Shown here in pieces: positions 44,845-56,405 of a DNA stretch of 64,000 nucleotides; position 1 is the first letter of the stretch; every line of letters begins with the position of its first letter. Source of the stretch: Massilia varians (GTDB lineage Bacteria > Pseudomonadota > Gammaproteobacteria > Burkholderiales > Burkholderiaceae_D). The DNA lies in the NCBI RefSeq assembly GCF_027923905.1, contig NZ_AP026966.1:5147001-5211000 (forward strand), in the 5' to 3' direction. Made by a program: the position numbers and the translations under genes. The notes below the pieces were generated by a model that had not been told where the DNA came from, did not search any database, and saw nothing but the letters and a program-made list of their open reading frames with translations.

Positions 44845-47800
44845 ATGCTGCAATTATTTTCGGTTCCGGACGATCCGTCGCTGCTCACCTTTGGCGTCCA
44901 TGAGCCGCGCCTTGTCCTGCTGTCGGTCCTGATCGCCATTTTCTCATCCTGGATGGGCTTGCAGATCGCGGGCCAGGCGGCCGCCAGCCGCAGCCATCGC
45001 GCGCTGGTGCTCGGCAGCGGCAGCCTCGCCCTCGGCGCCGGCGTCTGGGCCATGCACTTCATCGGCATGCTGGCGTTTAAGCTGTGCACGCCGATCACCT
45101 ATGACCCCTTGACCACCATCCTGTCGGCGCTGCCCAGCATCGGCGCCTCGGCGGTGGCGCTGTCGCTGATCTCGCGCCAGCGCCTCGGCGCAGTCGGCCT
45201 GCTGGTCGGCGGCGTGCTGGTCGGGGCCGGCATCGGCGCCATGCATTATTCCGGCATGGCCGGCATGCAGATGGGCCTGCAACTGCGCTACGACCCGGCC
45301 ATGTTCGCCCTGTCGATCGTGGTGGCCGTGGTGTTGGCCACGCTGGCGCTGGGCGTGCGCTTCGGCTTGAAGCGCTTCCGCTCGCTGAGCGAATCGCGCC
45401 GCCTGCTGCTGGCCGCCATCGTGATGGGCTGCGCCATCGCCGGCATGCACTACACCGGCATGGCCGCCGCGCGCTTCGTCGGCCAGGTCGAGCCGGGCGG
45501 CGCCAGCTCCTCGAACAGCGAATTCCTGGCCCTGGCCATCTCGCTTATCACCATGGTCTTCACCGGCCTGGTGGTCGCGGCCAACGGCCTGCTACGCTAC
45601 CGCCTGATGTTCCTCGAACTGCGCCGCAGCGAAGCCTGGATGCGCGCCCTGCTCACCACCACGGTGGACGGCGTGATCACCATCGCGCGCGACGGCACCA
45701 TCACCGAATTCAACGCCTCGGCCGAGCGCATCTTCGGCTGGCAACGCGAGGAGATCGTCGGCCGCAGCGCCAGCCTGCTGGTCGCGGACGACGACGCGGC
45801 CACGCATGACGGCCTGCTGGGCCTGATCACCGACGGCTACACCCCGGCGATGTCGGGCAGCAGCGAAATCATGGGCAAGCGCAAGGACGGCAGCCTGGTG
45901 CCGATCCGCCGCGCCATCGGCCATGCGCGACTGGACAAGCAGGACCTGTTCGTCTGCTTCATCACCGACATCAGCGAGCGCCGCGCCATCATGCAGGCGC
46001 TGCATGCCAGCGAAGCGCAGTTCCGCTCGTTGATCGCCAACATCCCCGGCATTTCCTTCCGCTGCACGCTGGACGGCCAGTGGCCGATGGTCTTCATCAG
46101 CGACGCGGTCGAACGCGTCACCGGCTATCCGGCCGCCGACTTCCTGGGCGACCAGCCGCGCCGCCTGTTCGGCACCCTGATCCATGCGACCGACCGCGTG
46201 CGCGTGAACGAAGAACTGGAAGCCGCGCTGCGCGAAGAGCGGCCCTACCTGGTCGAATACCGCCTGCTGCACAAGGACGGCAGCGTGCGCTGGCTGTGGG
46301 AAAACGGCAGCGGCGTGCGCGACGACGAGGGCACGGTCACCTGGCTCGACGGGGTCATCCTCGACATCACCGAGCGCCGCCAGATGGAAGACGCGCTGCG
46401 CGATGCCAAGGACAAGGCCGAGCAGGCCGCCGCCGCGCGCGCCACCTTCGTCGCCAACATGAGCCACGAGATCCGCACGCCGATGAATTCGATCCTCGGC
46501 TTCACCGACGTGCTGCTCGACGGTGAGCTGAATAAGGAACAGCGGCGCCACCTGGACACCATCCGCAGCGCCGGCCGCGCGCTGCTGCGCCTGCTCAACG
46601 AGATCCTCGACACCGCCAAGCTGGAAAAGGGCGCGGTGGAGCTGGAGCAGAACGACTACAACCTGCTGTCCCTGATCGACGAGCTGTCGTCCACGCTGGC
46701 TGCGAATGCGCGCGCCAAGGGCCTGCACCTCGACATCCACTACGATCCGGCGCTGCCGACCGGCCTGCGCGGCGACGAGCTGCGGGTGCGCCAGGTGCTC
46801 ACCAACCTGCTCGACAACGCGATCAAGTTCACCGAGAAAGGCACCGTGACCCTGCGCGTGCGTGCCGAGGGCGACCAGCTGTGCATCATCGTCAGCGACA
46901 CCGGCATCGGCATCGCCCCGGAACGCCTGCAGGCGATCTTCGATCCCTTCACCCAGGCCGACGCCTCGATGACGCGCCGCTTCGGCGGCACCGGCCTGGG
47001 CACCACCATCAGCAAGCAGCTGGTCGAGCTGATGGGCGGGAAGATCTGGGCCGAGAGCGAACTCGGCAAGGGCACCAGCTTCCACGTGCATCTGCCGCTG
47101 GTGCTGGCGCGCTTCGCGCAGCAGGCGCCGCGCGTGCGCAGCGCCGCGGTGCTGCCGCCGCTGCGCGTGCTGGCTGCCGACGACGTACCGCAGAACCTGG
47201 AGCTGCTGCAGCTCCTGATGGCGCGCCGCGGCCACACGCTCACCGCCGTGGCCGATGGCGCCGCCGTGCTGGAGCAGGCCAAGGAGGGCGACTTCGACCT
47301 GGTGCTGATGGACTTCCAGATGCCGACCCTCGACGGCCTGTCCGCCACGCGCGCGATCCGCGCCCATGAGGCGGCCACCGGCAAACGCCGTACGCCGGTG
47401 ATCGCGATGACCGCCAGCGTGCTGGCAGAACACCGCCGCGCCAGCGTCGAAGTGGGCATGGACGGCTTCGCCACCAAGCCGGTCGACTGGTTCACGCTGT
47501 CGCACGAGATCGCGCGCGTGCTCGGCCTCGACCAGCAGCAGGCCCAGGCAGACCGGGACGCGCTTGCGCTGCCCGCCGCGGCGCGCGAGGTGCTGAACCG
47601 CCGCGCCGGCCTGCACCGCTGGGCCGACAAGGCCGACGTGTATGCCGAGGCGCTCGATCACTTCGGCCGCCAGTACGCCGACCTGGCCACCACGCTGAAG
47701 ATGCACGCGGCCGGCGGCTCGCACCAGCAGCTGCGCATGCTGGCGCACAAGGTGCGCGGCGTTGCCGCCAATGTCGGCCTGGAACAGCTGTCCGACGCAC

Positions 47801-48174
47801 TGACCAGGCTCGAGCAGGCCACCAACACCGTCCCGACCGACGAGCGCGAGGCCGCCCAGGCGCTGGACACCGCCACCGCCGCCCTGGGCGACGCGCTGGC
47901 CGCGATCCGCGCCGGCAGCCCCCAGCCGACCGTCGCGCCCGAGGCGGCGCCCTATGACCTGGCGCGCGCGCGCCGCGCCGGCGGCGTGCTGCTGCAGGCG
48001 CTGCGCCGCGGCGCCCTCGACGATGCCGCCCTGTCGGGGCTGGCGGCGGCGCTGGCCGGCCACCCGGTGGCGCCGCGCGTGGCCCAGATCCAGAGCGCGA
48101 TCGGCGATTTCGAATTCGACTCCGCCCTGGAACAGCTGGAGGCCGTGATGGCCACGCTGGGCGAACAGGAATAG
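44845..48174 (+). CDS. MHYT-PAS-PAS hybrid histidine kinase with receiver and HPt domains
   Basis: A 1,109-residue membrane kinase. Seven helices in residues 1-250 form an MHYT sensor with three His/Met motifs (AMHFIGM, AMHYSGM, GMHYTGM), thought to bind copper and sense O2, CO or NO. Two PAS domains follow (about 270-390 and 390-520), then HisKA with the phosphorylated His near 541 (ANMSHEIRTPMNS), HATPase (DNAIKFTEKG, GTGLGTTISKQL), a receiver with Asp near 822 (LVLMDFQMPTLDG) and an HPt with His near 966 (MLAHKVRGVAANVG). The HD-GYP regulator gene starts 19 bases later and is its likely target. Confidence 0.95.
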   Translation: MLQLFSVPDDPSLLTFGVHEPRLVLLSVLIAIFSSWMGLQIAGQAAASRSHRALVLGSGSLALGAGVWAMHFIGMLAFKLCTPITYDPLTTILSALPSIGASAVALSLISRQRLGAVGLLVGGVLVGAGIGAMHYSGMAGMQMGLQLRYDPAMFALSIVVAVVLATLALGVRFGLKRFRSLSESRRLLLAAIVMGCAIAGMHYTGMAAARFVGQVEPGGASSSNSEFLALAISLITMVFTGLVVAANGLLRYRLMFLELRRSEAWMRALLTTTVDGVITIARDGTITEFNASAERIFGWQREEIVGRSASLLVADDDAATHDGLLGLITDGYTPAMSGSSEIMGKRKDGSLVPIRRAIGHARLDKQDLFVCFITDISERRAIMQALHASEAQFRSLIANIPGISFRCTLDGQWPMVFISDAVERVTGYPAADFLGDQPRRLFGTLIHATDRVRVNEELEAALREERPYLVEYRLLHKDGSVRWLWENGSGVRDDEGTVTWLDGVILDITERRQMEDALRDAKDKAEQAAAARATFVANMSHEIRTPMNSILGFTDVLLDGELNKEQRRHLDTIRSAGRALLRLLNEILDTAKLEKGAVELEQNDYNLLSLIDELSSTLAANARAKGLHLDIHYDPALPTGLRGDELRVRQVLTNLLDNAIKFTEKGTVTLRVRAEGDQLCIIVSDTGIGIAPERLQAIFDPFTQADASMTRRFGGTGLGTTISKQLVELMGGKIWAESELGKGTSFHVHLPLVLARFAQQAPRVRSAAVLPPLRVLAADDVPQNLELLQLLMARRGHTLTAVADGAAVLEQAKEGDFDLVLMDFQMPTLDGLSATRAIRAHEAATGKRRTPVIAMTASVLAEHRRASVEVGMDGFATKPVDWFTLSHEIARVLGLDQQQAQADRDALALPAAAREVLNRRAGLHRWADKADVYAEALDHFGRQYADLATTLKMHAAGGSHQQLRMLAHKVRGVAANVGLEQLSDALTRLEQATNTVPTDEREAAQALDTATAALGDALAAIRAGSPQPTVAPEAAPYDLARARRAGGVLLQALRRGALDDAALSGLAAALAGHPVAPRVAQIQSAIGDFEFDSALEQLEAVMATLGEQE

Positions 48175-48193
48175 TTTTTCAGGATTGACCAGC

Positions 48194-49186
48194 ATGACCC
48201 AACCCAACAACCGGCCGCTGATCCTCGCGGTCGACGACGAAGCCAGCAACCTGCAGCTGCTGCGCCAGATCCTGCAGGACCACTACCGCCTGCTGTTCGC
48301 CAAGGACGGCGCGCGCGCGCTCGAACTGGCGCGCCAGGAACTTCCCGACCTGGTGCTGCTGGACGTGATGATGCCGGGGATGTCCGGCTACGAGGTGTGC
48401 GCCGCGCTCAAGGCACACCCGGAGACCGCGGCGCTTCCCGTGATCTTCGTCACCGCGCTCACCGACACCGCCGACGAGCTGGAAGGCTTCGAGGCCGGCG
48501 CGGTCGACTACATCACCAAGCCGGTGAGCCCGCCGATCGTGCGTGCGCGCGTGCGCACCCACCTGTCGCTGGTACGCATGGAAGAGCTGCGGGCGACGCG
48601 CCTGGAGATCGTCCAGCGCCTCGGCCTGGCCGCCGAATACAAGGACAACGAGACCGGGCTGCACGTGATCCGCATGAGCCACTTCTCGCGCATCCTCGGC
48701 ATCGCGGCGGGCTTGAGCGAGGTGGAAGCGGACGACCTGCTGCACGCCGCGCCGATGCACGACGTCGGCAAGATCGGCATCCCCGACCGCATCCTGCAGA
48801 AACCCGGGCCGCTCGATCCGGACGAATGGAAGATCATGCAGAGCCACGTGACGATCGGCGCCGAGATCATCGGCGAGCACGACGGTGGCATGCTGGCGCT
48901 GGCCGCGCAGATCGCGCTGACCCACCACGAGAAGTACGACGGTAGCGGCTACCCGCACGGGCTGCGCGGCGAGGACATCCCGCTGGTCGGACGCATCGTG
49001 GCGATCGCCGACGTGTTCGACGCGCTGACCTCGAAACGGCCCTACAAGCGGGCCTGGACCGAGCAGGAAGCGCTGGACTTCCTGCGCGAGCAGAAGGGGC
49101 GCCATTTCGACCCGGCGCTGGTGGACCTGTTCATCGAGCAGATGCCGGCGGTGCGGGCGGTGCAGGAGCGCTGGGCGGAAGCCTAA
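48194..49186 (+). CDS. Response regulator with HD-GYP domain
   Basis: A 330-residue regulator: receiver at 1-125 with D57 (LVLLDVMMPGMSG) and HD-GYP phosphodiesterase at about 140-330. The catalytic signature is intact: HDVGKIGIPDRIL near 190 and HHEKYDGSGYPHGLRGEDIP. It should break down cyclic di-GMP when phosphorylated. The ATG at 48194 is preferred; a TTG nine bases earlier sits right on the AGGA ribosome site. It directly follows the hybrid kinase, so the pair forms one signalling unit. Confidence 0.95.
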   Translation: MTQPNNRPLILAVDDEASNLQLLRQILQDHYRLLFAKDGARALELARQELPDLVLLDVMMPGMSGYEVCAALKAHPETAALPVIFVTALTDTADELEGFEAGAVDYITKPVSPPIVRARVRTHLSLVRMEELRATRLEIVQRLGLAAEYKDNETGLHVIRMSHFSRILGIAAGLSEVEADDLLHAAPMHDVGKIGIPDRILQKPGPLDPDEWKIMQSHVTIGAEIIGEHDGGMLALAAQIALTHHEKYDGSGYPHGLRGEDIPLVGRIVAIADVFDALTSKRPYKRAWTEQEALDFLREQKGRHFDPALVDLFIEQMPAVRAVQERWAEA

Positions 49187-49220
49187 GCGTTATCGCTAAT
49201 GCTGGTACTGATCGGACGTC

Positions 49221-49327
49221 GTAGGGTGGACGGCTTCGCCGTCCGCGCGTTCAGCCACCGGTTGAAATGACGTCACGTTTGCTCACCCACTGTTTGAACG
49301 CGCGGTCGGCACAGCCGACCACCCTAC
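49221..49327. repeat. REPIN-like dispersed repeat, copy 3
   Basis: Left arm GTAGGGTGGACGG-CTTCG-CCGTCC identical to copy 1. The right hairpin is GGTCGGC/GCCGACC, a paired substitution relative to copy 2. It lies between the convergent HD-GYP and glycosyltransferase genes, 35 bases after the former. Confidence 0.85.
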
Positions 49328-49334
49328 GAAAACC

Positions 49335-50504
49335 TCAACGCGTCGGCGGCACGCCGGCCAGCCCGACGCTGCCGCGCGCGTTCGCGGTGGCCTTGCGCGC
49401 CACCAGTTCCTTGTACAGGTCGGTGTAGTTGGCCGCCATCTGCTCCGACGTGAACAGCTCGTGGTAGCGCTGTTCGGCGCGCACGCCCATGCGGCGCGCC
49501 ATCTCCGCGTCGTTCCACAGCGCCTGCAGCGCGCGGCGCAGCGCCGCGGCATCGGAAGGCGGCACCACCAGCCCGGTCTCGCCATGCTGGTTGATGTAGG
49601 TGGTGCCGCTGCCGATCTCGCAGGAGATCATCGGCTTGCCGTACATCGCCGCTTCGAGCAGCGAGATGCCGAAGGACTCGGCCCGCAGGTGCGAGGGGAA
49701 AGCCATCGCATAGCACAGGCCCAGGAGCGCCGCCTTGTCGGCGTCGTCGACTCCCCCGGTGAACATCACGTGCCTCAGGCCGAGACGCGCCGCCTGCTCG
49801 CGCAATGCCTGTTCTTCCGGCCCCGAGCCGACGATCACGATCGGATAATCCAGCCCCTGCGCCGCCTCCAGCAGGACGTGCAGGCCCTTGTAATAACGCA
49901 GCACGCCGACGAACAGGAAGAATTTCGGGCCGACCTTGGCGCGCCAGTGCGCCAGGCGGCACGGGTCGACCTGCGGATAGGTGGACTTGTCCAGGCCGTA
50001 GGTGATGACGCGGGTCTTGTCGCGGTAGCGCTGCAGCACGTTCGACGAGGCCAGGTAGTTGGGCGAGGCCGCAACGACGGTGTCGACGCTGTCGAAGAAG
50101 CGGTGCTTGAGCGGCTGGTACAGGCGCAGCCAGTGCTTCTGGCGCACGATGTCGGCGTGGTAGCTGACCACGGTCGGCTTGTTCACGCGCGCCATGAAGT
50201 GCGCCAGGTCCATGAAGGGCCACGGGAAGTGGTAGTGGACCACGTCGGCCTCGCGCGCCATGCGCGACAGCGCGCCGATCGCCTGCAGCGAACAGGCGTT
50301 CGAGGCGATCTCGAAATTCTGCGGCACGCGGTGCACGACGTGGCCGTCGAACTGGATCGGGGCCAGGTTCTTCTGGCGCGACAGCGACAGCACGGTGTTG
50401 GTCACGCCCAGGCGCGACGTGCCGACGCACAGCTGGCGGATCACCTGTTCGATGCCGCCGACCGAGTCCGGGAAGTACGTCTTGTAGAAATGAAGGACAC
50501 GCAT
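49335..50504 (-). CDS. Glycosyltransferase family 4
   Basis: A 389-residue GT-B enzyme. The N-terminal acceptor domain opens MRVLHFYKTYFPDSVGGIEQ; the donor domain has FVGVLRYYKGLHVLLEA and SHLRAESFGISLLEAAMYGK with the E-x7-E nucleotide-sugar motif. The ATG at 50504 gives the family N-terminus; the frame stays open to 50534. It is the last gene of the gmd-rmd cluster and probably adds D-rhamnose or mannose to a surface polysaccharide, by analogy with A-band transferases. Confidence 0.9.
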   Translation of the reverse strand: MRVLHFYKTYFPDSVGGIEQVIRQLCVGTSRLGVTNTVLSLSRQKNLAPIQFDGHVVHRVPQNFEIASNACSLQAIGALSRMAREADVVHYHFPWPFMDLAHFMARVNKPTVVSYHADIVRQKHWLRLYQPLKHRFFDSVDTVVAASPNYLASSNVLQRYRDKTRVITYGLDKSTYPQVDPCRLAHWRAKVGPKFFLFVGVLRYYKGLHVLLEAAQGLDYPIVIVGSGPEEQALREQAARLGLRHVMFTGGVDDADKAALLGLCYAMAFPSHLRAESFGISLLEAAMYGKPMISCEIGSGTTYINQHGETGLVVPPSDAAALRRALQALWNDAEMARRMGVRAEQRYHELFTSEQMAANYTDLYKELVARKATANARGSVGLAGVPPTR

Positions 50505-50514
50505 GTTTGGAAGC

Positions 50515-51654
50515 TTACTGCGAAAGTAGCGCACGGTACACCTCGGCGGTCTGCCGTGCGGTAGCGTGCCAGGTAAGTTGTTCGGCCCGCTGGCGGCCGG
50601 CGGCGATGCAGCGCGCGCGCTCGCGGGCGTCGCTGGCGAGGGTCTGCAGCGCGCTGGCCAGCAGGCCGGTGTCGAGCGGATCGACCTCGAGCGCGGCGCC
50701 TTGCGTCACTTCGGGCAGCGAGCTGGCGTTCGAGGCCACCACCGGCACGCGCGAGGCGAAGGCCTCGACCACCGGGATGCCGAAGCCCTCGTACAGCGAA
50801 GGAAAGGCAAACACACCCGCGCCCGCATACAGGTGGCGCAGCTGCTGCGCGTCGGTGAGCTTGTCGAGCCAGACCACGTTCTCGCCATCGGCCCGCGCCG
50901 TCTCGAGCTGGGCGACCAGCGCTTCGCAGCGCCAGCCGCGCGCGCCGACCACCACCAGGGCGCGCTCGTCGCGCAGTGCCTTCGGCAAGCTCAGCCAGGC
51001 ATCGAGCAGGCGGCCGACGTTCTTGCGCGGTTGCAGTGTGCCGACAGTAAGGAAATAGCCAGCGCGCAGTTTGTATTGCGCGAGCGTGGCGGCCATCGCC
51101 GCTTCGTCGGGCGCCTCGAGCCATTCCTCGTCCACGCCGCAGTAGACGACCGAGACCCGGTTCGGGTCCACGCCGAAGCAGTCGACCAGTTCGTCGATGG
51201 CGAAGTGCGACAGCGCGATAACGTGGTCGGCCTTGGCGGCGGCCTTGCGCTGCAGCCAGTTCTTGACACTGCGCAGGCGCGGGTTGCACCACTCGGGGTA
51301 TTTGATCGGCAGGGCGTCGTGCAGGGTCGCCACCACCGGGCAGTCCATGCGCACGATGCGGTAATCGGTCACGTGGAACAGGTCGGCCGGCATGTGGACA
51401 CGGTGCGCGGCAGGGGTGGCGAGGTCGACCAGCGAGGCCGCTTCGAAGGATTGCGGCATGGGCTGGCCGATGCTGATGTCCTGCCCCTTGGAGCGGACAC
51501 GCGGCCAGGAGTACGGCACGACGGTACAGCCGGTACGCGGCAGGTGCCGCATCAGTGCGCGGGTGTAGACGCCGATGCCGTCGAGGCGGCCGCCGGTCAG
51601 GCCCGGTTCGATCATGGTCGTTCCGAGCCCGACGGTGAGACCGCCGACCCTCAC
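50515..51654 (-). CDS. Glycosyltransferase family 4 (D-rhamnose cluster)
   Basis: A 379-residue GT-B enzyme. The acceptor domain starts VGLGTTMIEPGLTGGRLDGI, and the donor domain has LTVGTLQPRKNVGRLLDAWL and FPSLYEGFGIPVVEAFASRV with the E-x7-E motif. The start is GTG at 51654, whose bases overlap the rmd stop (GTGA); a later ATG at 51615 would cut the first beta strand. Translation is therefore coupled to rmd. It likely transfers D-rhamnose in the second step after Gmd and Rmd make GDP-D-rhamnose. Confidence 0.9.
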   Translation of the reverse strand: MRVGGLTVGLGTTMIEPGLTGGRLDGIGVYTRALMRHLPRTGCTVVPYSWPRVRSKGQDISIGQPMPQSFEAASLVDLATPAAHRVHMPADLFHVTDYRIVRMDCPVVATLHDALPIKYPEWCNPRLRSVKNWLQRKAAAKADHVIALSHFAIDELVDCFGVDPNRVSVVYCGVDEEWLEAPDEAAMAATLAQYKLRAGYFLTVGTLQPRKNVGRLLDAWLSLPKALRDERALVVVGARGWRCEALVAQLETARADGENVVWLDKLTDAQQLRHLYAGAGVFAFPSLYEGFGIPVVEAFASRVPVVASNASSLPEVTQGAALEVDPLDTGLLASALQTLASDARERARCIAAGRQRAEQLTWHATARQTAEVYRALLSQ

Positions 51655-52592
51655 GCCAGGTACATCCAGCGCAGCGTCTCGGACAGCGGCGTCGGGTCGA
51701 GTTGGCCGATGACGGCGGTGAGCTTGCTGTTGCTGCCCGACAGCGTGAGCACGTCGTTGGCGCGCACGAATGCCGGGTTGACGTGCACGTCGATGTGGTA
51801 GCCGGCGATCTCGCTCATCATGTCGATCAGGTTGGCCAGCGAGTGCGAGCTGCCGGAGCAGACATTGAAGGCTTCGCCGGCGGGCGCCACGGCCAGCAGG
51901 CGGCGGTAGGCGCGCGCCACCATGCGCACGTCGGAGAAGTCGCGCGCGATCGCCAGGTTGCCCAGCTCGATGCGCTTCTCGTTGCGGCGGAAGTGGGACA
52001 CGATCTTCGGCAGCAGGAAGTTGTCGGTCTGGCCCACGCCGGTATAGTTGAACGGGCGCGCGATGGTGATCGGCAGCTTGTCCATCCACAGGCGCGCCAT
52101 GTACTCCATGGCCAGCTTGCTGACGGCGTAGTCGTTGGCCGGGCTTGGGGTCACGTTCTCGTCGATGACGGGCACGCTGGCATTGCCGTAGATGTTGGCC
52201 GAGGAGGCCAGCAGCACGCTGGTGGGGCGGTGCTTGCCGGCCGCCAGCGCTTCGAGCAGGTTGCGCGTGCCGACCACGTTGACCCGGTAGATCAGTTCAG
52301 CGTCGGAATGGGCCACGAAGGCGATGCCGGCCAGGTGGGCCACGACGTCGGGCTGGACCTCGTCGACCATGCGCGCCACGGCGTCGCGGTCGCACAGGTC
52401 GACCGCGACGATATCCGGACCGAGCTCTTCGCCGGGCATGACGGTGCCGTAGACACGGTAGCCGGCAGCCGTGAGCTCCTGCGCCATGTAGTAGCCGGTG
52501 AAACCGCGCAGGCCCGTGATGAGCGCGCGGCGTCCCTCGCCTTCCCTCCCGCCGATGAAGGCCGGGATGTCGTCCGTGGCCATGCGTTCCAT
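51651..52592 (-). CDS. rmd: GDP-6-deoxy-D-mannose reductase (Rmd)
   Basis: A 313-residue short-chain dehydrogenase of the extended type. The NAD(P) fold is ALITGLRGFTGYYMAQEL, the active site is SSANIYGN (Ser) with YAVSK (Tyr-Lys), and ITIARPFNYTGVGQTDNFLL matches nucleotide-sugar reductases. It reduces the Gmd product GDP-4-keto-6-deoxymannose to GDP-D-rhamnose. It starts 4 bases after gmd. The alternative fucose synthase is less likely because the protein lacks the epimerase-type residues and follows the rmd pattern. Confidence 0.88.
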   Translation of the reverse strand: MERMATDDIPAFIGGREGEGRRALITGLRGFTGYYMAQELTAAGYRVYGTVMPGEELGPDIVAVDLCDRDAVARMVDEVQPDVVAHLAGIAFVAHSDAELIYRVNVVGTRNLLEALAAGKHRPTSVLLASSANIYGNASVPVIDENVTPSPANDYAVSKLAMEYMARLWMDKLPITIARPFNYTGVGQTDNFLLPKIVSHFRRNEKRIELGNLAIARDFSDVRMVARAYRRLLAVAPAGEAFNVCSGSSHSLANLIDMMSEIAGYHIDVHVNPAFVRANDVLTLSGSNSKLTAVIGQLDPTPLSETLRWMYLA

Positions 52593-52596
52593 GATC

Positions 52597-53700
<1,104 letters not shown>

Positions 53701-53858
53701 TCAGAGAGGTGGTGTTGTCTAGCTTTGCACAATAGAAACTGGTGCAATAAATACAACACTTATCTCGACATTATGCCCCGAAAAGGGTGTCATGCGGCGC
53801 CCGCTTACGGATTGTTACCGTTGTATTTGTGCGAAGACAAATAGTGAAATTCCGAGAC

Positions 53859-53897
53859 AAAAACGCCTGACGCAGCTCAAGGTGCTGCGCCAGGCGT
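53859..53897 (-). terminator. maeB terminator
   Basis: ACGCCTGACGCAGC and GCTGCGCCAGGCGT form a 14-base stem with one mismatch around a 7-base loop. On the minus strand it is followed by TTTTTG, 27 bases after the maeB stop. Confidence 0.88.
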
Positions 53898-53923
53898 ACG
53901 TTCTATTGCGTGTCAGTACTTAC

Positions 53924-56236
53924 TTACCGTTGCGACACTGCATCCACCACGCACAGGGCTGTCATGTTGACGATGCGGCGCACCGTCGACGATGGCGTCA
54001 GGATGTGCACCGGACGCGCGCAGCCCAGCAGGACCGGGCCGATCGCGATGCCGTTGCCGGCGGCGCTCTTGACCAGGTTGTAGGAGATGTTGGCGGCGTC
54101 GATGTTCGGCATCACCAGCAGGTTGGCGTCGCCGGTCAGGGCCGAATTCGGCATGATCTTGGCGCGCACCTTGGCTTCGATCGCGGTGTCGCCGTGCATC
54201 TCGCCGTCGATTTCCAGGTTCGGCTTGGCCGCCTGGACCAGCGGCAGGACGGCGCGCATCTTCTGCGCCGAGGCGCTGTTGGCGGTGCCGAAGTTCGAGT
54301 GCGACAGCAGGGCCGCGCGCGGCTGCATGCCGAAGCGTTCCATCTCCTCGGCCGCCATGACGGTGATCTCGGCCAGTTCCTCGGCATCCGGGTTCTCGTT
54401 GACGTGGGTGTCGACGATGGCCAGTTGGCGGTCCGGGGTGATCAGGAAGTTCATCGCCGCGTACACCTTGCTGCCGGCGCGCTTGCCCAGCACCTGGTCG
54501 ATGTAGTGCAGGTGCATCCAGGTGGTGCCGTAGGTGCCGCAGATCAGGCCGTCCGCGTCGCCCTTGTGGACCATCATGGCGCCGATCAGGGTGTGGCGGC
54601 GGCGCATCTCGATCTTGGCCAGGTCGACGGTCACGCCCTTGCGCTTGGCCATCTCGTAGTAGGTCTGCCAGTAGTCGCGGTAGCGCTCGTCGTAGTCCGG
54701 ATTGATCACGTCGACGTTCTGGCCGAGCTTCAGGCGCAGGCCGAACTTCTCGATGCGCTTTTCCAGCACCGCCGGGCGGCCGACCAGGATCGGGCGCGCC
54801 AGCTTCTCGTCGACCACCACCTGCACCGCGCGCAGCACGCGCTCGTCCTCGCCCTCGGCGTAGACGATGCGCTTGGCTTCGAGCGGCGCGGCCTTGGCCA
54901 CCGAGAACAGCGGCTTCATGAAGGTGCCGCTGCGGTACACGAACTGCTGCAGGCTCTCGGCGTAGGCGGCCAGGTCCTCGATCGGACGGGTGGCGACGCC
55001 GCCGTCCTGGGCCGCCTTGGCCACCGCCGGGGCGATGTGGGTCAGCAGGCGCGGATCGAAAGGCATCGGAATCAAGTATTCCGGACCGAAGGACAGGTTG
55101 GCGATGCCGTAGGCCGAGGCCACGATGTCCGACTGCTCGGCGTGGGCCAGGTCGGCGATCGCATGCACCACCGCGATTTCCATGTCGCGGGTGATGGTGG
55201 TCGCGCCGCAGTCCAGCGCGCCGCGGAACATGTAGGGGAAGCACAGGACGTTGTTGACCTGGTTCGGGTAGTCCGAACGGCCGGTGGCGATGATGGCGTC
55301 GCTGCGCACCGCCTTGACGTCTTCCGGCAGGATTTCCGGGTTCGGGTTGGCCAGCGCCAGGATCATCGGATTGGGCGCCATCTGCGCGACCATGTCCTGC
55401 TTCAGCACGCCGCCTGCCGACAGGCCCAGGAAGATGTCGGCGCCCGGGATCACATCAGCCAGCGAGCGGTGCGGGGTATCCTGGGCGAAGCGCGCCTTGT
55501 CCTCGTCCATCAGCTCGGTGCGGCCCTTGTAGACCACGCCGGCCAGGTCGGTGACGAAGATGTTCTCGAGCGGGAAGCCGAGGTCGACGATCAGGTCGAG
55601 GCAGGCCAGCGCGGCCGCGCCGGCGCCGGAGACCACCAGCTTGCAGTTCTTGATGTCCTTGCCGACCACCTTCAGGCCGTTCAGGATGGCGGCGCCGACG
55701 ATGATGGCGGTGCCGTGCTGGTCATCGTGGAAGACCGGGATCTTCATGCGCTCGCGGAGTTTGCGCTCGATGTAGAAGCACTCCGGCGCCTTGATGTCTT
55801 CCAGGTTGATGCCCCCAAAAGTAGGTTCGAGCGACGCGATGATGTCGACCAGCTTGTCCGGGTCGTTCTCGTTGATCTCGATGTCGAACACATCGATCGC
55901 GGCGAACTTCTTGAACAGCACGCCCTTGCCTTCCATGACCGGCTTGGAGGCCAGCGGGCCGATATTGCCCAGGCCAAGCACGGCGGTGCCGTTCGAGATC
56001 ACGGCCACCAGGTTGCCGCGCGCCGTGTACTTGTACGAGTTGGCCGGATCCTTGACGATCTCTTCGCAAGGCGCGGCGACGCCCGGCGAGTAGGCCAGCG
56101 CCAGGTCGCGCTGGTTCAGCAGGCCCTTGGTTGGGGTGACGCTGATCTTGCCGGGGCGGGGAATCTGGTGATATTCGAGCGCTGCGGCGCGCAGCTGTTG
56201 ACGCAATTCTTCTTTCTTGTCCGATGACGAGTCCAT
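53924..56236 (-). CDS. maeB: NADP-dependent malic enzyme
   Basis: Oxidatively decarboxylates malate to pyruvate and supplies NADPH. The 770-residue form has the malic enzyme domain (about 1-430: [45 protein letters not shown]) and a C-terminal phosphotransacetylase-like domain (about 440-770: [35 protein letters not shown]). The latter is regulatory rather than catalytic in this family. Length is typical. It is monocistronic with a strong terminator. Confidence 0.96.
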   Translation of the reverse strand: MDSSSDKKEELRQQLRAAALEYHQIPRPGKISVTPTKGLLNQRDLALAYSPGVAAPCEEIVKDPANSYKYTARGNLVAVISNGTAVLGLGNIGPLASKPVMEGKGVLFKKFAAIDVFDIEINENDPDKLVDIIASLEPTFGGINLEDIKAPECFYIERKLRERMKIPVFHDDQHGTAIIVGAAILNGLKVVGKDIKNCKLVVSGAGAAALACLDLIVDLGFPLENIFVTDLAGVVYKGRTELMDEDKARFAQDTPHRSLADVIPGADIFLGLSAGGVLKQDMVAQMAPNPMILALANPNPEILPEDVKAVRSDAIIATGRSDYPNQVNNVLCFPYMFRGALDCGATTITRDMEIAVVHAIADLAHAEQSDIVASAYGIANLSFGPEYLIPMPFDPRLLTHIAPAVAKAAQDGGVATRPIEDLAAYAESLQQFVYRSGTFMKPLFSVAKAAPLEAKRIVYAEGEDERVLRAVQVVVDEKLARPILVGRPAVLEKRIEKFGLRLKLGQNVDVINPDYDERYRDYWQTYYEMAKRKGVTVDLAKIEMRRRHTLIGAMMVHKGDADGLICGTYGTTWMHLHYIDQVLGKRAGSKVYAAMNFLITPDRQLAIVDTHVNENPDAEELAEITVMAAEEMERFGMQPRAALLSHSNFGTANSASAQKMRAVLPLVQAAKPNLEIDGEMHGDTAIEAKVRAKIMPNSALTGDANLLVMPNIDAANISYNLVKSAAGNGIAIGPVLLGCARPVHILTPSSTVRRIVNMTALCVVDAVSQR

Positions 56237-56405
56237 GCCGGGCAGCCTTCCTGAAACTAGAGGGGAACCTCCAATTTTATCAGACCAACAGTTGACAAAG
56301 GCTACGTATTTTCAACAAGCCCTTTTGTATTTATAAGACTTACCAATAAATTAAGCTCCGCCATTAGCTCAGCTTCTGATTAAACAGGGCGTTTACAATG
56401 CCGGC

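Noticed and set aside
45592..48249. An 885-codon minus-strand frame opposite the MHYT kinase
   Set aside because: Low-complexity Gly/Arg/His/Gln composition and no motif; the plus strand has a complete multi-domain kinase.
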